The notes under the pieces were generated by a model. The model made no database searches and had not been told where the DNA came from. It saw only the letters and a program-made list of their open reading frames with translations. The position numbers and the translations under genes were made by a program. A stretch of DNA of 47,583 nucleotides, taken from assembly GCA_028712665.1 (NCBI GenBank), contig JAQTRC010000014.1:1-47583 (forward strand). Reading direction: 5' to 3'. Origin of the DNA: Desulfuromonadaceae bacterium. GTDB lineage: Bacteria > Desulfobacterota > Desulfuromonadia > Geobacterales > Pseudopelobacteraceae. This document shows, in pieces, positions 1-7,838 of the stretch; positions within the stretch are counted from its first letter, which is position 1, and each line of letters opens with the position of its first letter.

Positions 1-112
1 AGGCGGAAGAGAAAATCCACCAGCCGAACAGGAATGCTGATTTCTTGTGATGCAGTTCAACGAACTTGGGGTTCTTGGCAATTGCTTTCCAATCGTACTC
101 TGTTTCTGCCAT
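1..112 (-). CDS. DUF485 family membrane protein (5' part only)
   Basis: Only the first 37 codons lie in the window; the gene runs leftward off the edge. The visible N-terminus (MAETEYDWKAIAKNPKFVEL, then HHKKSAFLFGWW) matches what I know of DUF485 proteins: a short soluble start with a K-F-x-x-L-H-x-K-K pattern leading into a first membrane segment. In known genomes DUF485 genes usually sit just before a sodium:solute symporter of the acetate permease (ActP) type, so a transporter gene probably follows off the left end; that is inference. The start is the ATG at 112, with AAAGGAG about six bases upstream on the minus strand. A good promoter lies about 160 bp upstream. Confidence 0.75.
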   Translation of the reverse strand, partial: MAETEYDWKAIAKNPKFVELHHKKSAFLFGWWIFSSA

Positions 113-267
113 TGTTTAACTCCTTTCTGGATGATAACAGCGCCTGAATTCATATGTTCTGCCGCCTCTGCCCCATTTTGGTAACGTGTTGCCTTGCTGT
201 GGAGACCAATTGATCGGAGGAGCAGAAAGTTTATAAAAAAGTTTTTCCTGTGTTATAATCATTTATG

Positions 268-297
268 CTGTATACAAGATTATTCCGGAGTGTCAAT
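268..297 (-). promoter_or_regulatory. Sigma-70-like promoter with overlapping TGTATACA palindrome
   Basis: Read on the minus strand, TTGACA (296-291) is followed after 16 bp by TATACA (274-269). The -10 hexamer lies inside the palindrome TGTATACA (269-276). It points at the DUF485 gene. An operator over the -10 would suit a repressor. The same 8-mer recurs upstream of nuoA and of the heme chemoreceptor. The hexamer match is seen directly; the regulation is inferred. Confidence 0.5.
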
Positions 298-470
298 CAT
301 TAAAATATAAGATTTAAAACACCATAAACTTGATAAAGTACAAATATAACAATATTTTACAATATTGGCATGGCGTTAACATTCCGTTTAATATGAAATA
401 ATCAACATGGTGTTGACCAATGCGGAGTAATATTTGCTACATGGGAAAAAAAAGTGAGAATCGGTTTGAA

Positions 471-500
471 AAAAGGACGGCCTTTGGGCCATCCTTTTAG
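471..500 (-). terminator. Rho-independent terminator of mnmH
   Basis: A stem of AAAGGAyGGCC arms around a TTTG loop at 471-498, with one mismatch. On the minus strand the stem is followed by a run of six T, which fits termination of the leftward mnmH transcript about 80 bp after its stop. A shorter T run on the plus strand makes weak bidirectional action possible. Confidence 0.65.
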
Positions 501-578
501 TTTATGCAGCTGCCCGGTATATTCAGCGGGTGGTGATTTGCCTGATATAGAGGTGGGATGAACCGATTAGGAGCTTTG

Positions 579-1607
579 TCACGTAGAAGAACGATTTATC
601 CAGAAATCCCGCAGAGCCCGCTCCCCCTCATGGAACTCCTCCAGAATAATTTCCGCATCCGGAGTCCATGGGCGGTGTTTGTAATAGAGTTTGTCATAAT
701 AATGTGTTATCAGCCCGCTGGTTAACCCTCTCACATCCCACTCTTCAAGCATCACCTTCAGTTCGGAGTAGTGGGTGCCGCCAAGTTTTTTTCTTATACG
801 CTCCAGCGCTGCCGCCATAGGTTCCCGGTAATCCTGAAGCGCATATTCGTCTGTCAGTCTGTTGACCCTTGTATCCAATGATGCCGAGCACCAGATCTTG
901 CAACTATCTGACATCACATCGTAAAAACGTCCTGGAAGGGTTATTTCTCCAATGCGCCGGCTTTCTCCTTCAATGACGATTGGCCTGTCGGAGGGGGCTT
1001 TGCTGAGAGCATCCCAGAGCAGAGTATCAAAGCGCTTTTGGGACGGCTGCTCGCCCAGTCCCAGCGAACCGAACGCCGAACCTCGATGGCCGGCCAGCCC
1101 TTCAAGATCGATGGCCGACCAGAGGCGGCGGTCTACTCCTTTGATGAATGTTGTCTTGCCGCAGCCGGTCATACCGTGAAGCACAATTAAAGGCGCCGGC
1201 GGAACGAAGTTGTCAAAGTATGAGGTGATCTGATTCCTGAAGGACTTGTAGCCTCCCCGCAATTGCTTGACCGGGTAACCGCAACTCTCCAAAAGAGTCG
1301 CCATCGAAAGGCTTCGCAGGCCGCCTCGCCAGCAATATACAAGAACAGGCCGACCGGCGGCGTGGTTTATTGTTTCGCGTATCATGGCGGCGAAGCGTCC
1401 ACAGGTTAATTCCAGGCCGCGCATGCGCGCAAGTTGCGCCCCCTGCTGCTTGTAGATTGTTCCAATTTCAACCCGCTCTTCGTTGGTCAGGATTGGAACG
1501 TTGAAGGCGCCCGGAAGATGGTCTTCAGCAAACTCAAGTGGTGTCCGGGCGTCAATTATGCAGTGGCTGTCAAGCAGTGACGGGGTAAAGTTGATTTTTT
1601 CAGGCAT
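579..1607 (-). CDS. mnmH: tRNA 2-selenouridine synthase MnmH (SelU)
   Basis: 342 residues, close to the family's usual length. The enzyme replaces sulfur by selenium in 2-thiouridine at the wobble position of Lys, Glu and Gln tRNAs, using selenophosphate and a geranylated intermediate. The N-terminal half is a rhodanese domain: an IIDARTPLEF segment near 17-26 and the active-site loop CWRGG with the catalytic Cys at 92. The C-terminal half has a P-loop, GMTGCGKTT at 145-153. The start at 1607 gives a normal N-terminus, but the ribosome-binding site is weak: GGAG lies about 11 bases upstream. A small ORF with a much stronger site overlaps this start. The gene is divergent from the aldolase and has its own terminator. 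Its presence implies that the cell makes selenophosphate. Confidence 0.93.
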   Translation of the reverse strand: MPEKINFTPSLLDSHCIIDARTPLEFAEDHLPGAFNVPILTNEERVEIGTIYKQQGAQLARMRGLELTCGRFAAMIRETINHAAGRPVLVYCWRGGLRSLSMATLLESCGYPVKQLRGGYKSFRNQITSYFDNFVPPAPLIVLHGMTGCGKTTFIKGVDRRLWSAIDLEGLAGHRGSAFGSLGLGEQPSQKRFDTLLWDALSKAPSDRPIVIEGESRRIGEITLPGRFYDVMSDSCKIWCSASLDTRVNRLTDEYALQDYREPMAAALERIRKKLGGTHYSELKVMLEEWDVRGLTSGLITHYYDKLYYKHRPWTPDAEIILEEFHEGERALRDFWINRSST

Positions 1608-1675
1608 GATATCAGATTCTCCAAGAGCAGCATTATATGTGACGCACCTTCTGCTGGCAACATAAACTCTTCCAT
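1556..1675 (-). CDS. Possible 39-residue leader ORF overlapping the mnmH start
   Basis: An ATG at 1675 on the minus strand is preceded by AAGGAG with a five-base gap, the best ribosome-binding site in this interval. The frame encodes 39 residues, begins MEEFMLPAEGASHIMLLLEN, and stops at 1556, about 50 bp inside mnmH in another frame. It could be a leader peptide that couples or tunes mnmH translation, or a decayed remnant of an upstream gene. The segment faintly recalls small Se/S-carrier-like proteins (DUF3343) often found near selenium genes, but the match is too short to rely on. I recognise no domain. Confidence 0.35.
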   Translation of the reverse strand: MEEFMLPAEGASHIMLLLENLISCLKKSTLPRHCLTATA

Positions 1676-1721
1676 GTTTACTCCTTGATTATACGATAGT
1701 TACATGTTAGTTATAGCTGCT

Positions 1722-1729
1722 TGTATACG
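1722..1729. promoter_or_regulatory. TGTATAC motif upstream of the aldolase gene
   Basis: TTGTATACGA lies about 65 bp before the aldolase start. The GTATAC core is shared with sites upstream of the DUF485 gene, the heme chemoreceptor and nuoA, though the 8-mer palindrome is imperfect here (last base G). I could not place convincing -35 and -10 hexamers nearby. Confidence 0.3.
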
Positions 1730-1793
1730 AGAATTCCACAGTGTGCAAATGACGTGGCGACAGACAGAAAATACAAAATGCCAGGAGGAAAAA

Positions 1794-2771
1794 ATGGAAA
1801 AGCAGAAGGTTCATTACAGTGAGCTTGGGCTGGCCAATACCAAAGAGATGTTTGCCAAGGCTATGGCTGGCAAATATGCGATACCTGCATATAACTTCAA
1901 TAACCTTGAACAACTCCAGGCTATAGTGACCGCCTGTGTGGAAACCAACTCTCCGGTCATTATCCAGGTTTCCAAAGGCGCCCGTAGCTACGCCAACGAA
2001 ACCATGCTCCGTTACATGGCTATGGGGGCGGTCCAGATGGCTCGGGAAGCAGGATCCGCTATTCCCATCTGTCTGCATCTCGATCATGGCGATTCTTTTG
2101 AGTTGTGCAAATCCTGTATCGACAGCGGTTTCTCGTCGGTCATGATCGACGGTTCCCATCTGCCGTACGAAGAAAATGTTGCACTTGCCAAGAAGGTCGT
2201 TGAATATGCCCATCAGTATAATGTCAGCGTAGAGGCCGAACTGGGTGTTCTGGCCGGTATCGAGGATGAAGTCTCGGCTGAGCACTCGACCTACACCAAG
2301 CCGGAAGAGGTAGAGGATTTTGTTAAAAAGACCGGAGTCGATTCGCTGGCAATTTCAATCGGAACCAGTCATGGCGCCTACAAGTTCAAGCCGGGCGCGC
2401 CGGTGCCGCCTTTGCGGTTTGATATCCTTGAGGAATGCGAAAAACGGATTCCCGGCTTCCCGATCGTCCTGCATGGAGCATCGTCTGTTGTCCAGGAGTA
2501 TGTCGAACTGATAAACACCTATGGCGGCAAGATGGAAGGGGCCGTCGGCGTACCGGAAGAGCAGCTGCGCCGGGCGGCAGCCAGCGCGGTCTGCAAGATC
2601 AATATCGATTCGGACGGCCGTCTGGCGGTTACCGCCAAGGTTCGGGAATATCTTGCCAAGGACCCCAAAGAGTTCGATCCGCGCAAGTATCTGGGCGAGG
2701 CTCGCAAGGAACTCGTTAAACTGGTCAAACACAAGAACGAGGCGGTTTTGGGCTCGGCTGGAAAGGCCTGA
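1794..2771 (+). CDS. fba: Class II fructose-bisphosphate aldolase
   Basis: 325 residues from the ATG at 1794, which has AGGAGG seven bases upstream; the longer frame back to 1704 lacks such a site. The enzyme interconverts fructose 1,6-bisphosphate with dihydroxyacetone phosphate and glyceraldehyde 3-phosphate. In an acetate-oxidising cell it would mostly serve gluconeogenesis. Visible class II features are HLDHGD (catalytic Asp 97, zinc His 98), the AISIGTSHG segment and VLHGASSV, which carry further zinc or phosphate ligands. The N-terminus GKYAIPAYNFNN is typical. A PilZ gene starts 37 bp downstream and a chemoreceptor-like gene follows with no terminator between, so the three are probably co-transcribed. 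The enzyme family is clear; substrate preference (fructose versus tagatose bisphosphate) is not proved by sequence. Confidence 0.92.
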   Translation: MEKQKVHYSELGLANTKEMFAKAMAGKYAIPAYNFNNLEQLQAIVTACVETNSPVIIQVSKGARSYANETMLRYMAMGAVQMAREAGSAIPICLHLDHGDSFELCKSCIDSGFSSVMIDGSHLPYEENVALAKKVVEYAHQYNVSVEAELGVLAGIEDEVSAEHSTYTKPEEVEDFVKKTGVDSLAISIGTSHGAYKFKPGAPVPPLRFDILEECEKRIPGFPIVLHGASSVVQEYVELINTYGGKMEGAVGVPEEQLRRAAASAVCKINIDSDGRLAVTAKVREYLAKDPKEFDPRKYLGEARKELVKLVKHKNEAVLGSAGKA

Positions 2772-2808
2772 ATTCCGCCAATCGGTTCATTTATTCGGGA
2801 GGTATCAG

Positions 2809-3183
2809 ATGAGTACCCGCAAGTTCTCACGTGTGCGATTTAATGTCGAGGCCACCATCAGGGCCGGGGAGCGACAGTTTCAGGGCGGAGTTGAAAATCT
2901 AAGCATGACCGGCATGTTTCTGGTTACAGACGAACGGCTGCCGGAGGGTGAAGCTGTAGACATAACAATTATCCTGACCGGAACCTCGCCACCCATTTCT
3001 GTAGATTTTAACGGCAGGGTCTCCAGGGTAATCGGTAACGGGATGGGTTTTGTATTTGAAAAGATCGACCTGGACTCATATATGCACCTGAAGAACATAG
3101 TTTCCTATAATATTGACGACGCAGAAAAGGTTCTGGATGAAATCTGTCACTCAATAGATGAAAAGCTTGCCGTTGAGAAGTGA
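2809..3183 (+). CDS. PilZ domain protein (probable c-di-GMP receptor)
   Basis: 124 residues, start ATG 2809 with GGGAGG seven bases before. It is a stand-alone PilZ domain. Both c-di-GMP-binding motifs are present: RxxxR at 4-8 (R-K-F-S-R) and NxSxxG at 30-35 (N-L-S-M-T-G). The rest reads as a beta-barrel followed by a C-terminal helix (IDDAEKVLDEICHSIDEKL). No output domain is attached, so it would act by binding a partner. It lies between an aldolase gene and a chemoreceptor-like gene with short gaps (37 and 21 bp). Co-transcription suggests that the chemoreceptor-like protein is a candidate partner; that is inference. It could serve in motility or surface control, as other single-domain PilZ proteins do. 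Confidence 0.85.
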   Translation: MSTRKFSRVRFNVEATIRAGERQFQGGVENLSMTGMFLVTDERLPEGEAVDITIILTGTSPPISVDFNGRVSRVIGNGMGFVFEKIDLDSYMHLKNIVSYNIDDAEKVLDEICHSIDEKLAVEK

Positions 3184-3204
3184 GACCCCAATGAGGATGA
3201 CACG

Positions 3205-5214
3205 ATGAAAAAACAATCGACGATATTTTCTGTCGGCGGATTCCTGCTGGGTGTTACCGCTCCCATGGGATGGATCGTCATCCGGACTCTGTTTTTCTAC
3301 GATTCCAGGCAACCCTTCATAATTCAACTCTTTTCGGATGTGATCAGGGACGTCGAACATTTTGCACTTTACTGTTACATGGGTGGCGGCACCGCACTTG
3401 TTCTGGCAACACTGGGGTATCTGATCGGCAAAAGCAGTGATGAGCTTCTTGAAAGAGCGTCTGAACTTAATGTGCTTCATAAGGAAGTGGAGGCGCAAAA
3501 AGAGATTTTTGAAAATCGCTATAAGGTGCTCGACAGCAATATCAAAAATTTTCACCAGATCAGCAGCAAGATCCAGATGTCGCTCAACCTGGAGGAAATT
3601 CTGCTTCTATGCGCCGAAGGTCTTCATGAGGTGTTGGGTTACGAGCGTGTTAACATCTTGATGGCGGATAAAGACAAACATCTCCGTTTCATTACTACCG
3701 CCGGCACCGAAGGATTTGATGCTACAGCTGTTGCGCTGCCGCTCGATGCCAGCATCGGTGTGATTTATAAATGTTTTACCGAACGCAAAGTGTATCTGAT
3801 AGATGATATTTCCCGATATCCCGAGGATTATCACCTGAAACCTCCCCACAACAACCTCCTCCCCCTCCGATCGAGAAGCTTCATACTATGTCCTATCGTT
3901 GTAAAGGGGGAGAGTGTCGGAATCTTTGGAATGGACAACAAGAACAGCCGCCGTGTCCTGAACGACTCCGACGTCGATACGCTCATGCTTTTTGCGGATC
4001 AGGTGGCATCAGCCATAACGCGCACAAATCTGCTGACTTCAATTGATGCGCTCACATCGGAGATGGAGAGTTCATTCAGTTTCTTGCTTGGAAGCCGCGA
4101 GCAGTATTCGCGCAACGTTAAAGACCTAAAGGAAAGTGTCGATTCTGTCGCTGACGGCACATCGATCATCGCCTCGGCTTCGGAAGGCGTAATGTCCTCG
4201 GTTGACGAGACCAGCGCCGCTGTAAACGAGATATCGGTTGCAACCGAGCAGGTTACCCGTAATCTTGATCATCTGGCCGGAATTGTCCATCAGTCCGCAT
4301 CAGCCATGGAGGAGATCGACAGCGCCATAAGCAATGTCGAACAGAACGCGGCCATATCTCATGAAGTATCCAGCCAGGTGAAACTGCAAGCCGATAAGAG
4401 TATGGCTGTTGTTGCCGAAACGATTGCCTTCCTGGCTGAGATTCAGAATTCAGTCGCTCTTTCCTACGATGCGATAAAACGCCTTGAGGAAAACAGTACC
4501 CGAATCGAGAACATTGTATCTGTTATCAACGATATCACCAAGCGTACGAACCTTCTGGCGCTGAACGCCTCGATCATTGCAGCACAGGCGGGCGAATACG
4601 GAAAAAGTTTTGGCGTTGTGGCCGACGAGATACGCAATCTGTCGCTTCAGACCGGTCATTCGACGGGCGAGATAACTTCGATCATCGAAGAGATCATGAA
4701 CGAGTCCAAGACGGCCGCAAGTAATATCACTGCTACAAAAGACATGGTTCATCGCGGTGTTGAGCTGGGGCACACAACCGGCGAATCGCTCAAGGCTATT
4801 TTTGATCGTTCTGTATGCTCGCTCGACATGACTTCTCAGATCAAACAGGCTACCAAGGAGCAGGCTACAAGCGTACAAATGGTGGCCCGCTCCATGGAGG
4901 ATATCAGTTCCATGACGTCGCAGATATTTGCGGCTTCCACCGACCAGGCCAAGGCCACCAGGAGCATTGTCCGCTCGATTGAAACCATTAAGGATATGAC
5001 CCACGAGATGGTAAAATCGACTTCGCGGCAGGTTGAGGACGGCGAGCTTATAAGGCGCACGGTGGAATTGGTCGGCTATATGGTGACCGAGATGTTCGAA
5101 AACATGGAAATGCGCAGTCGGCAGAGCTCTGATGTTGTCAAGGAGCTGGAGTCGATGAAGAATATGACTTGCCAGGAAAATATTATTGCATTCAATGGAA
5201 AAACAGATAAATAA
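3205..5214 (+). CDS. Membrane GAF-domain chemoreceptor-like protein with divergent signalling tip
   Basis: 669 residues. Two hydrophobic segments (about 9-28 and 54-75) leave only a short outside loop, followed by a coiled coil, a GAF domain (about 120-275) and a methyl-accepting signalling domain (about 300-640). Sensing is therefore probably cytoplasmic, through the GAF domain. The hairpin tip at 449-465 reads [18 protein letters not shown]. Compared with the usual [11 protein letters not shown] it lacks the conserved Glu and Arg that in E. coli Tsr (E385, R388) help form trimers of dimers. This variant tip is known from other bacteria and may mark a non-classical array or a non-motility pathway. 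No HAMP domain is obvious. It is probably the last gene of an aldolase-PilZ-receptor operon. The ligand is unknown. Confidence 0.85.
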   Translation: MKKQSTIFSVGGFLLGVTAPMGWIVIRTLFFYDSRQPFIIQLFSDVIRDVEHFALYCYMGGGTALVLATLGYLIGKSSDELLERASELNVLHKEVEAQKEIFENRYKVLDSNIKNFHQISSKIQMSLNLEEILLLCAEGLHEVLGYERVNILMADKDKHLRFITTAGTEGFDATAVALPLDASIGVIYKCFTERKVYLIDDISRYPEDYHLKPPHNNLLPLRSRSFILCPIVVKGESVGIFGMDNKNSRRVLNDSDVDTLMLFADQVASAITRTNLLTSIDALTSEMESSFSFLLGSREQYSRNVKDLKESVDSVADGTSIIASASEGVMSSVDETSAAVNEISVATEQVTRNLDHLAGIVHQSASAMEEIDSAISNVEQNAAISHEVSSQVKLQADKSMAVVAETIAFLAEIQNSVALSYDAIKRLEENSTRIENIVSVINDITKRTNLLALNASIIAAQAGEYGKSFGVVADEIRNLSLQTGHSTGEITSIIEEIMNESKTAASNITATKDMVHRGVELGHTTGESLKAIFDRSVCSLDMTSQIKQATKEQATSVQMVARSMEDISSMTSQIFAASTDQAKATRSIVRSIETIKDMTHEMVKSTSRQVEDGELIRRTVELVGYMVTEMFENMEMRSRQSSDVVKELESMKNMTCQENIIAFNGKTDK

Positions 5215-5221
5215 TTTTATG

Positions 5222-5436
5222 GATAATAATATCCGGCTCTGATAGCATGAAGGCCGCCGTGGCAGCTACCCATGTTTTGGGAGTTGATCAGGTTTCGGCA
5301 GGAACCGGAATAGAGACATACCGCACGGATTCGGAAGCGGACCGGGACGGAGGGGGAAACCCTTTAGGGAAGGCATTGATTTTATTCTGCCGGCCTGACC
5401 GTTCACTACGCGCCCTCCGGCGCGTTTTTTGTTTTT
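5222..5436 (+). ncRNA. Putative structured small RNA with its own terminator
   Basis: The spacer before panB holds a possible promoter (TTGCAT 5186-5191, 18 bp, AATAAT 5210-5215). A GC-rich stretch follows with complementary ends: GGCC and GGCAG near 5248-5264 can pair with CTGCC-GGCC near 5388-5397, closing a fold of about 150 nt. Inside are further small hairpins. A strong terminator ends it 111 bp before panB, so it could be a free RNA or a leader that attenuates panB. I compared it by eye with SRP RNA, 6S RNA, RNase P, tmRNA and the common riboswitch cores and found no convincing match. No good ORF is present. Confidence 0.4.
5409..5436 (+). terminator. Strong Rho-independent terminator
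   Basis: CGCGCC (5409-5414), loop CTCC, GGCGCG (5419-5424), then TTTTTTG and a further T run. It would end either the candidate RNA at 5222 or read-through from the upstream chemoreceptor operon. It separates both from panB. Confidence 0.8.
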
Positions 5437-5507
5437 AGTGCGATAGAAATCTATTTCTGCGATTTTCAGAAATAGATTTCGTAAGCGCACTTATCCTGCG
5501 AAGCAGG
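5437..5507. repeat. REP-like inverted repeat with GCACTTATCC end
   Basis: A perfect 14-bp inverted repeat (GAAATCTATTTCTG at 5446-5459, its complement at 5467-5480) has a seven-base loop. It is flanked by a second arm pair, AGTGCG (5437-5442) and CGCACT (5486-5491). The right end continues as CACTTATCC and a small CCTGC-GAA-GCAGG hairpin (5495-5507). The CGCACTTATCC end recurs near 14817 and 43491, so this looks like one member of a dispersed REP-like family rather than a terminator; no T run follows. Confidence 0.55.
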
Positions 5508-5547
5508 GTGTTTAAATCACATTTAAAATTATTAAAAAGGGACTAAT

Positions 5548-6348
5548 ATGAGAAAAAAAATAACCATACCTGACATTCTCAAGATGAAGCAGGCCGGCAA
5601 GCGGATTACGGTATTGACCGCCTACGACTTTCCGTTTGCCCGTCTGGTCGATGGCGGTGGTGTGGATATTATACTGGTAGGAGACTCTGCCGGAGTGGTG
5701 ATTGCCGGACACGATACAACCCTGCCGGTCACGATGGATGAGATGCTCTTCCATACCAAAGCGGTCAGGCGGGCCGATCCGAAAGCGCTGGTGGTGGCCG
5801 ATATGCCATTCATGTCCTACCAGACAGGAATCGAGGATGCCTGCCGCAATTCTGGCCGGATGATCAAAGAGGGGGGCGCCGAGGCCGTCAAGGTCGAAGG
5901 AGGAAGCAACATGGCTCACGTCATCGGGGCGATATCCTCCATCGACATACCGGTAATGGCGCATATAGGGCTTACACCGCAGTCGGTACACCGGATGGGT
6001 GGTTACAAGGTTCAGGGGAGAAACGATCAGGCCGAACGGATCATGGATGATGCCCTTGCGGTGCAGAAGGCCGGCGCTTTTGCGGTGGTGCTGGAGGGGA
6101 TACCGGCCAAATTGGCGGCAGATATCTCTGCCGAGCTGGCCATACCGACCATCGGTATAGGCGCCGGCCCGGCCTGTGACGGGCAAGTGCTGGTTATCCA
6201 CGATATTCTCGGATTGTGTGAAAAGTATTCGCCCAAGTTCGTAAAGCGCTACGTCGATCTTGCGCCTCTTATATCCGGAGCAGTCAAGCAATACGTGGAT
6301 GAGGTGCGGGCGGGTGAATTTCCGACGGAAGAGCACTCATTCTCTTAA
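5548..6348 (+). CDS. panB: 3-methyl-2-oxobutanoate hydroxymethyltransferase
   Basis: 266 residues, the usual length. PanB transfers a hydroxymethyl group from methylene-tetrahydrofolate to 2-oxoisovalerate, giving ketopantoate, the first committed step of pantothenate and CoA synthesis. Family marks are VGDSAGVVIAGHDTTLPVT (Mg-binding Asp near 46), VVADMPFMSYQ with the second metal Asp near 85, AVKVEGG, AHIGLTPQSVH and the late PTIGIGAGPACDGQVLV segment. The ATG at 5548 has AAAAGGGA five bases upstream. It is followed by panC and panD, but a 215-bp gap with a REP-like element separates it from panC. The leader holds a terminator and large hairpins, so expression may be set by transcription through that region. 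Confidence 0.95.
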   Translation: MRKKITIPDILKMKQAGKRITVLTAYDFPFARLVDGGGVDIILVGDSAGVVIAGHDTTLPVTMDEMLFHTKAVRRADPKALVVADMPFMSYQTGIEDACRNSGRMIKEGGAEAVKVEGGSNMAHVIGAISSIDIPVMAHIGLTPQSVHRMGGYKVQGRNDQAERIMDDALAVQKAGAFAVVLEGIPAKLAADISAELAIPTIGIGAGPACDGQVLVIHDILGLCEKYSPKFVKRYVDLAPLISGAVKQYVDEVRAGEFPTEEHSFS

Positions 6349-6407
6349 CCCGGAGTAGTCCCGGAATCGAACAGGAAAAAATAAAAGGCAATGGACCGCG
6401 GAATAAG

Positions 6408-6499
6408 CCGGATTTGAGCGGATTTTCGCGGATATACTGAAACAGGAAAAGATATACAAATCTGCGTAAATCCGTTGCATCCGCGCAAATCCGCGTTCT
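6408..6499. repeat. REP-like element built of GCGGATTT units
   Basis: The panB-panC gap contains GCGGATTTTCGCGGAT (6418-6433), whose reverse complement recurs with one mismatch at 6479-6494, plus partial units on both sides (GGATTTGAGCGG; CTGCGTAAATCCG). The arms can fold into a long hairpin. Arrays of ATCCGCGnAAATCCGCG type are familiar as dispersed intergenic repeats in many bacteria, and their function is unknown. No transposase is nearby. It probably lies in the panB-panC transcript. Confidence 0.6.
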
Positions 6500-6563
6500 A
6501 TTGCAGTTCAAGTTTGCTCAGATTCTTCTAAGACTCAAGTTGTAAGAGACTATAAAGGCTGAT

Positions 6564-7415
6564 ATGAAGATAATCAAAAGCATCAAGGAAATGCAGTCCC
6601 TTGCCCTCTCCTTTCGCAGGGGGGGAAAACGTATAGCTTTTGTTCCTACCATGGGATTCCTGCACGATGGACACGCTTCCTTGCTTCGAGAAGGGCGCTG
6701 CCTGGGCGATCTGCTGATGCTCTCGATTTTTGTCAATCCGATCCAGTTCGGACAGAATGAAGACCTGGATCGTTATCCGCGCGATATGGAACGTGACTGT
6801 AGTATTGCTGCCGAATGTGGCGTCGATATTCTTTTTAACCCGGATGCTGAAGAGATGTACCCGCAGGGATTCCAGACCGGCGTAACCGTGCGCGAGATTT
6901 CCCTGCCGCTTTGCGGCGCCAGCCGTCCGGGGCATTTCGACGGCGTGGCGACGGTGGTGACCAAGCTGTTCAACATCGTTCAACCGGATGTGGCCCTGTT
7001 CGGCTGCAAGGATTATCAGCAGCTGGCGGTAATCCGGCGCATGACCGCCGACCTGAGTCTGCCGGTGGAGATCGTCGGAATGCCGATAATACGCGAGGCG
7101 GATGGACTTGCCATGAGTTCGCGTAATGCATACCTCTCCCCGACTGAAAGGAAGAGTGCGCTCTGCCTTTTCCGGGCCATTACAAGAGCGCGCAATCTGT
7201 ATGCCGCCGGAGAGCGTTCGGTCGAGGTTCTTTTGGACGAGACAAAGGCCGTTATTGAGCTGGAGCCCTCTGTGCGGATAGAGTATGTGGAGTTCCGCGA
7301 CGGGACAACGCTGAAGGATTTGAAAGTTGCCGACAACGGCACGTTGCTGGCGCTGGCTGTTAAAATAGGGCAAACGAGACTGATCGATAACACGGTACTT
7401 GGAGAGGAGTTGTAA
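6564..7415 (+). CDS. panC: Pantoate--beta-alanine ligase
   Basis: 283 residues, normal for the family. PanC joins pantoate to beta-alanine with ATP through a pantoyl-adenylate intermediate. Typical motifs are [16 protein letters not shown] (the HxGH nucleotide site near 31-37), [11 protein letters not shown]-type text here as [20 protein letters not shown], the [16 protein letters not shown] segment, [12 protein letters not shown], and the KMSK-like region [13 protein letters not shown]. The start at 6564 has only a weak AAAGGCTG site. panD starts two bases after the stop region, so panC and panD are translationally close. Beta-alanine for this step comes from PanD next door. No frameshift or missing residue is seen. 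Confidence 0.95.
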   Translation: MKIIKSIKEMQSLALSFRRGGKRIAFVPTMGFLHDGHASLLREGRCLGDLLMLSIFVNPIQFGQNEDLDRYPRDMERDCSIAAECGVDILFNPDAEEMYPQGFQTGVTVREISLPLCGASRPGHFDGVATVVTKLFNIVQPDVALFGCKDYQQLAVIRRMTADLSLPVEIVGMPIIREADGLAMSSRNAYLSPTERKSALCLFRAITRARNLYAAGERSVEVLLDETKAVIELEPSVRIEYVEFRDGTTLKDLKVADNGTLLALAVKIGQTRLIDNTVLGEEL

Positions 7416-7417
7416 CC

Positions 7418-7813
7418 ATGCAGCGAATCATGCTGAAGAGCAAAATCCACCGGGCCACCGTTACCGGGGCCGATCTTCACTACGAAGGAAGCGTCACAAT
7501 AGATCGTGATCTGATGGATGCGGCTGACATTGTTTCGTACGAAAAAGTCGCCGTCTGGAACGTGACCAACGGTAGCCGCCTTGAGACCTACGCCATCGAG
7601 GGAGAGCGCGGCTCGGGTGTGATCTGTCTGAACGGCGCCGCCGCCAGGCTTGTGGCTCCCAAAGATCTGGTCATAATTGCCAGTTTCGTGAATATGGAGA
7701 ACGAGGCTGCCATAAAATACGAGCCCAAGCTGGTTTTCGTGGATGAGCATAACCGGATGTTGCAGGCCCGCAGGGAAGAGGCCGGGCAGGCCAAGTTGAA
7801 GGTTGTTCACTGA
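7418..7813 (+). CDS. panD: Aspartate 1-decarboxylase
   Basis: 131 residues. PanD decarboxylates L-aspartate to beta-alanine, using a pyruvoyl group made by self-cleavage. The cleavage site is visible as YEGS (Gly 24-Ser 25), followed by VTID; the N-terminal [16 protein letters not shown] and the NGAAAR segment are typical. The start lies two bases after the panC stop codon, with GGAGAGGAG in the end of panC as ribosome-binding site. A processing partner (PanZ) is not expected outside enterobacteria. It completes a panB-C-D set; ketopantoate reductase (panE) is not in the window. Confidence 0.95.
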   Translation: MQRIMLKSKIHRATVTGADLHYEGSVTIDRDLMDAADIVSYEKVAVWNVTNGSRLETYAIEGERGSGVICLNGAAARLVAPKDLVIIASFVNMENEAAIKYEPKLVFVDEHNRMLQARREEAGQAKLKVVH

Positions 7814-7838
7814 GATTACCTTTTCATAAGGGATGTTT

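Larger units (their letters stand above)
113..578. other. Gene-free spacer, AT-rich
   Basis: No coding region is credible here. The stretch is markedly AT-rich between about 225 and 440. It holds the leftward promoter for the DUF485 gene, a CAATATT direct repeat around 349-367, a perfect 6+6 inverted repeat TCAACA-TGG-TGTTGA at 402-416 that could be an operator, and the mnmH terminator near 471-500. I see nothing else. Confidence 0.6.

Noticed and set aside
366-382. Sigma-54 promoter (TGGCATGGCGTTAAC)
   Set aside because: The -24 GG is there but the -12 GC is not, and no gene starts downstream.
1704-1793. Longer aldolase start at 1704
   Set aside because: It adds 30 residues foreign to the family and lacks a ribosome-binding site, while 1794 has AGGAGG.
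5222-5436. Candidate RNA as SRP RNA or 6S RNA
   Set aside because: The string near GATCAGG recalls the SRP core, but the GGAA tetraloop and AGCAG bulge are missing. The 6S-like open bubble could not be drawn convincingly either.
5437-5491. Inverted repeat as a terminator
   Set aside because: There is no T run on either side, and a proper terminator already ends at 5436.
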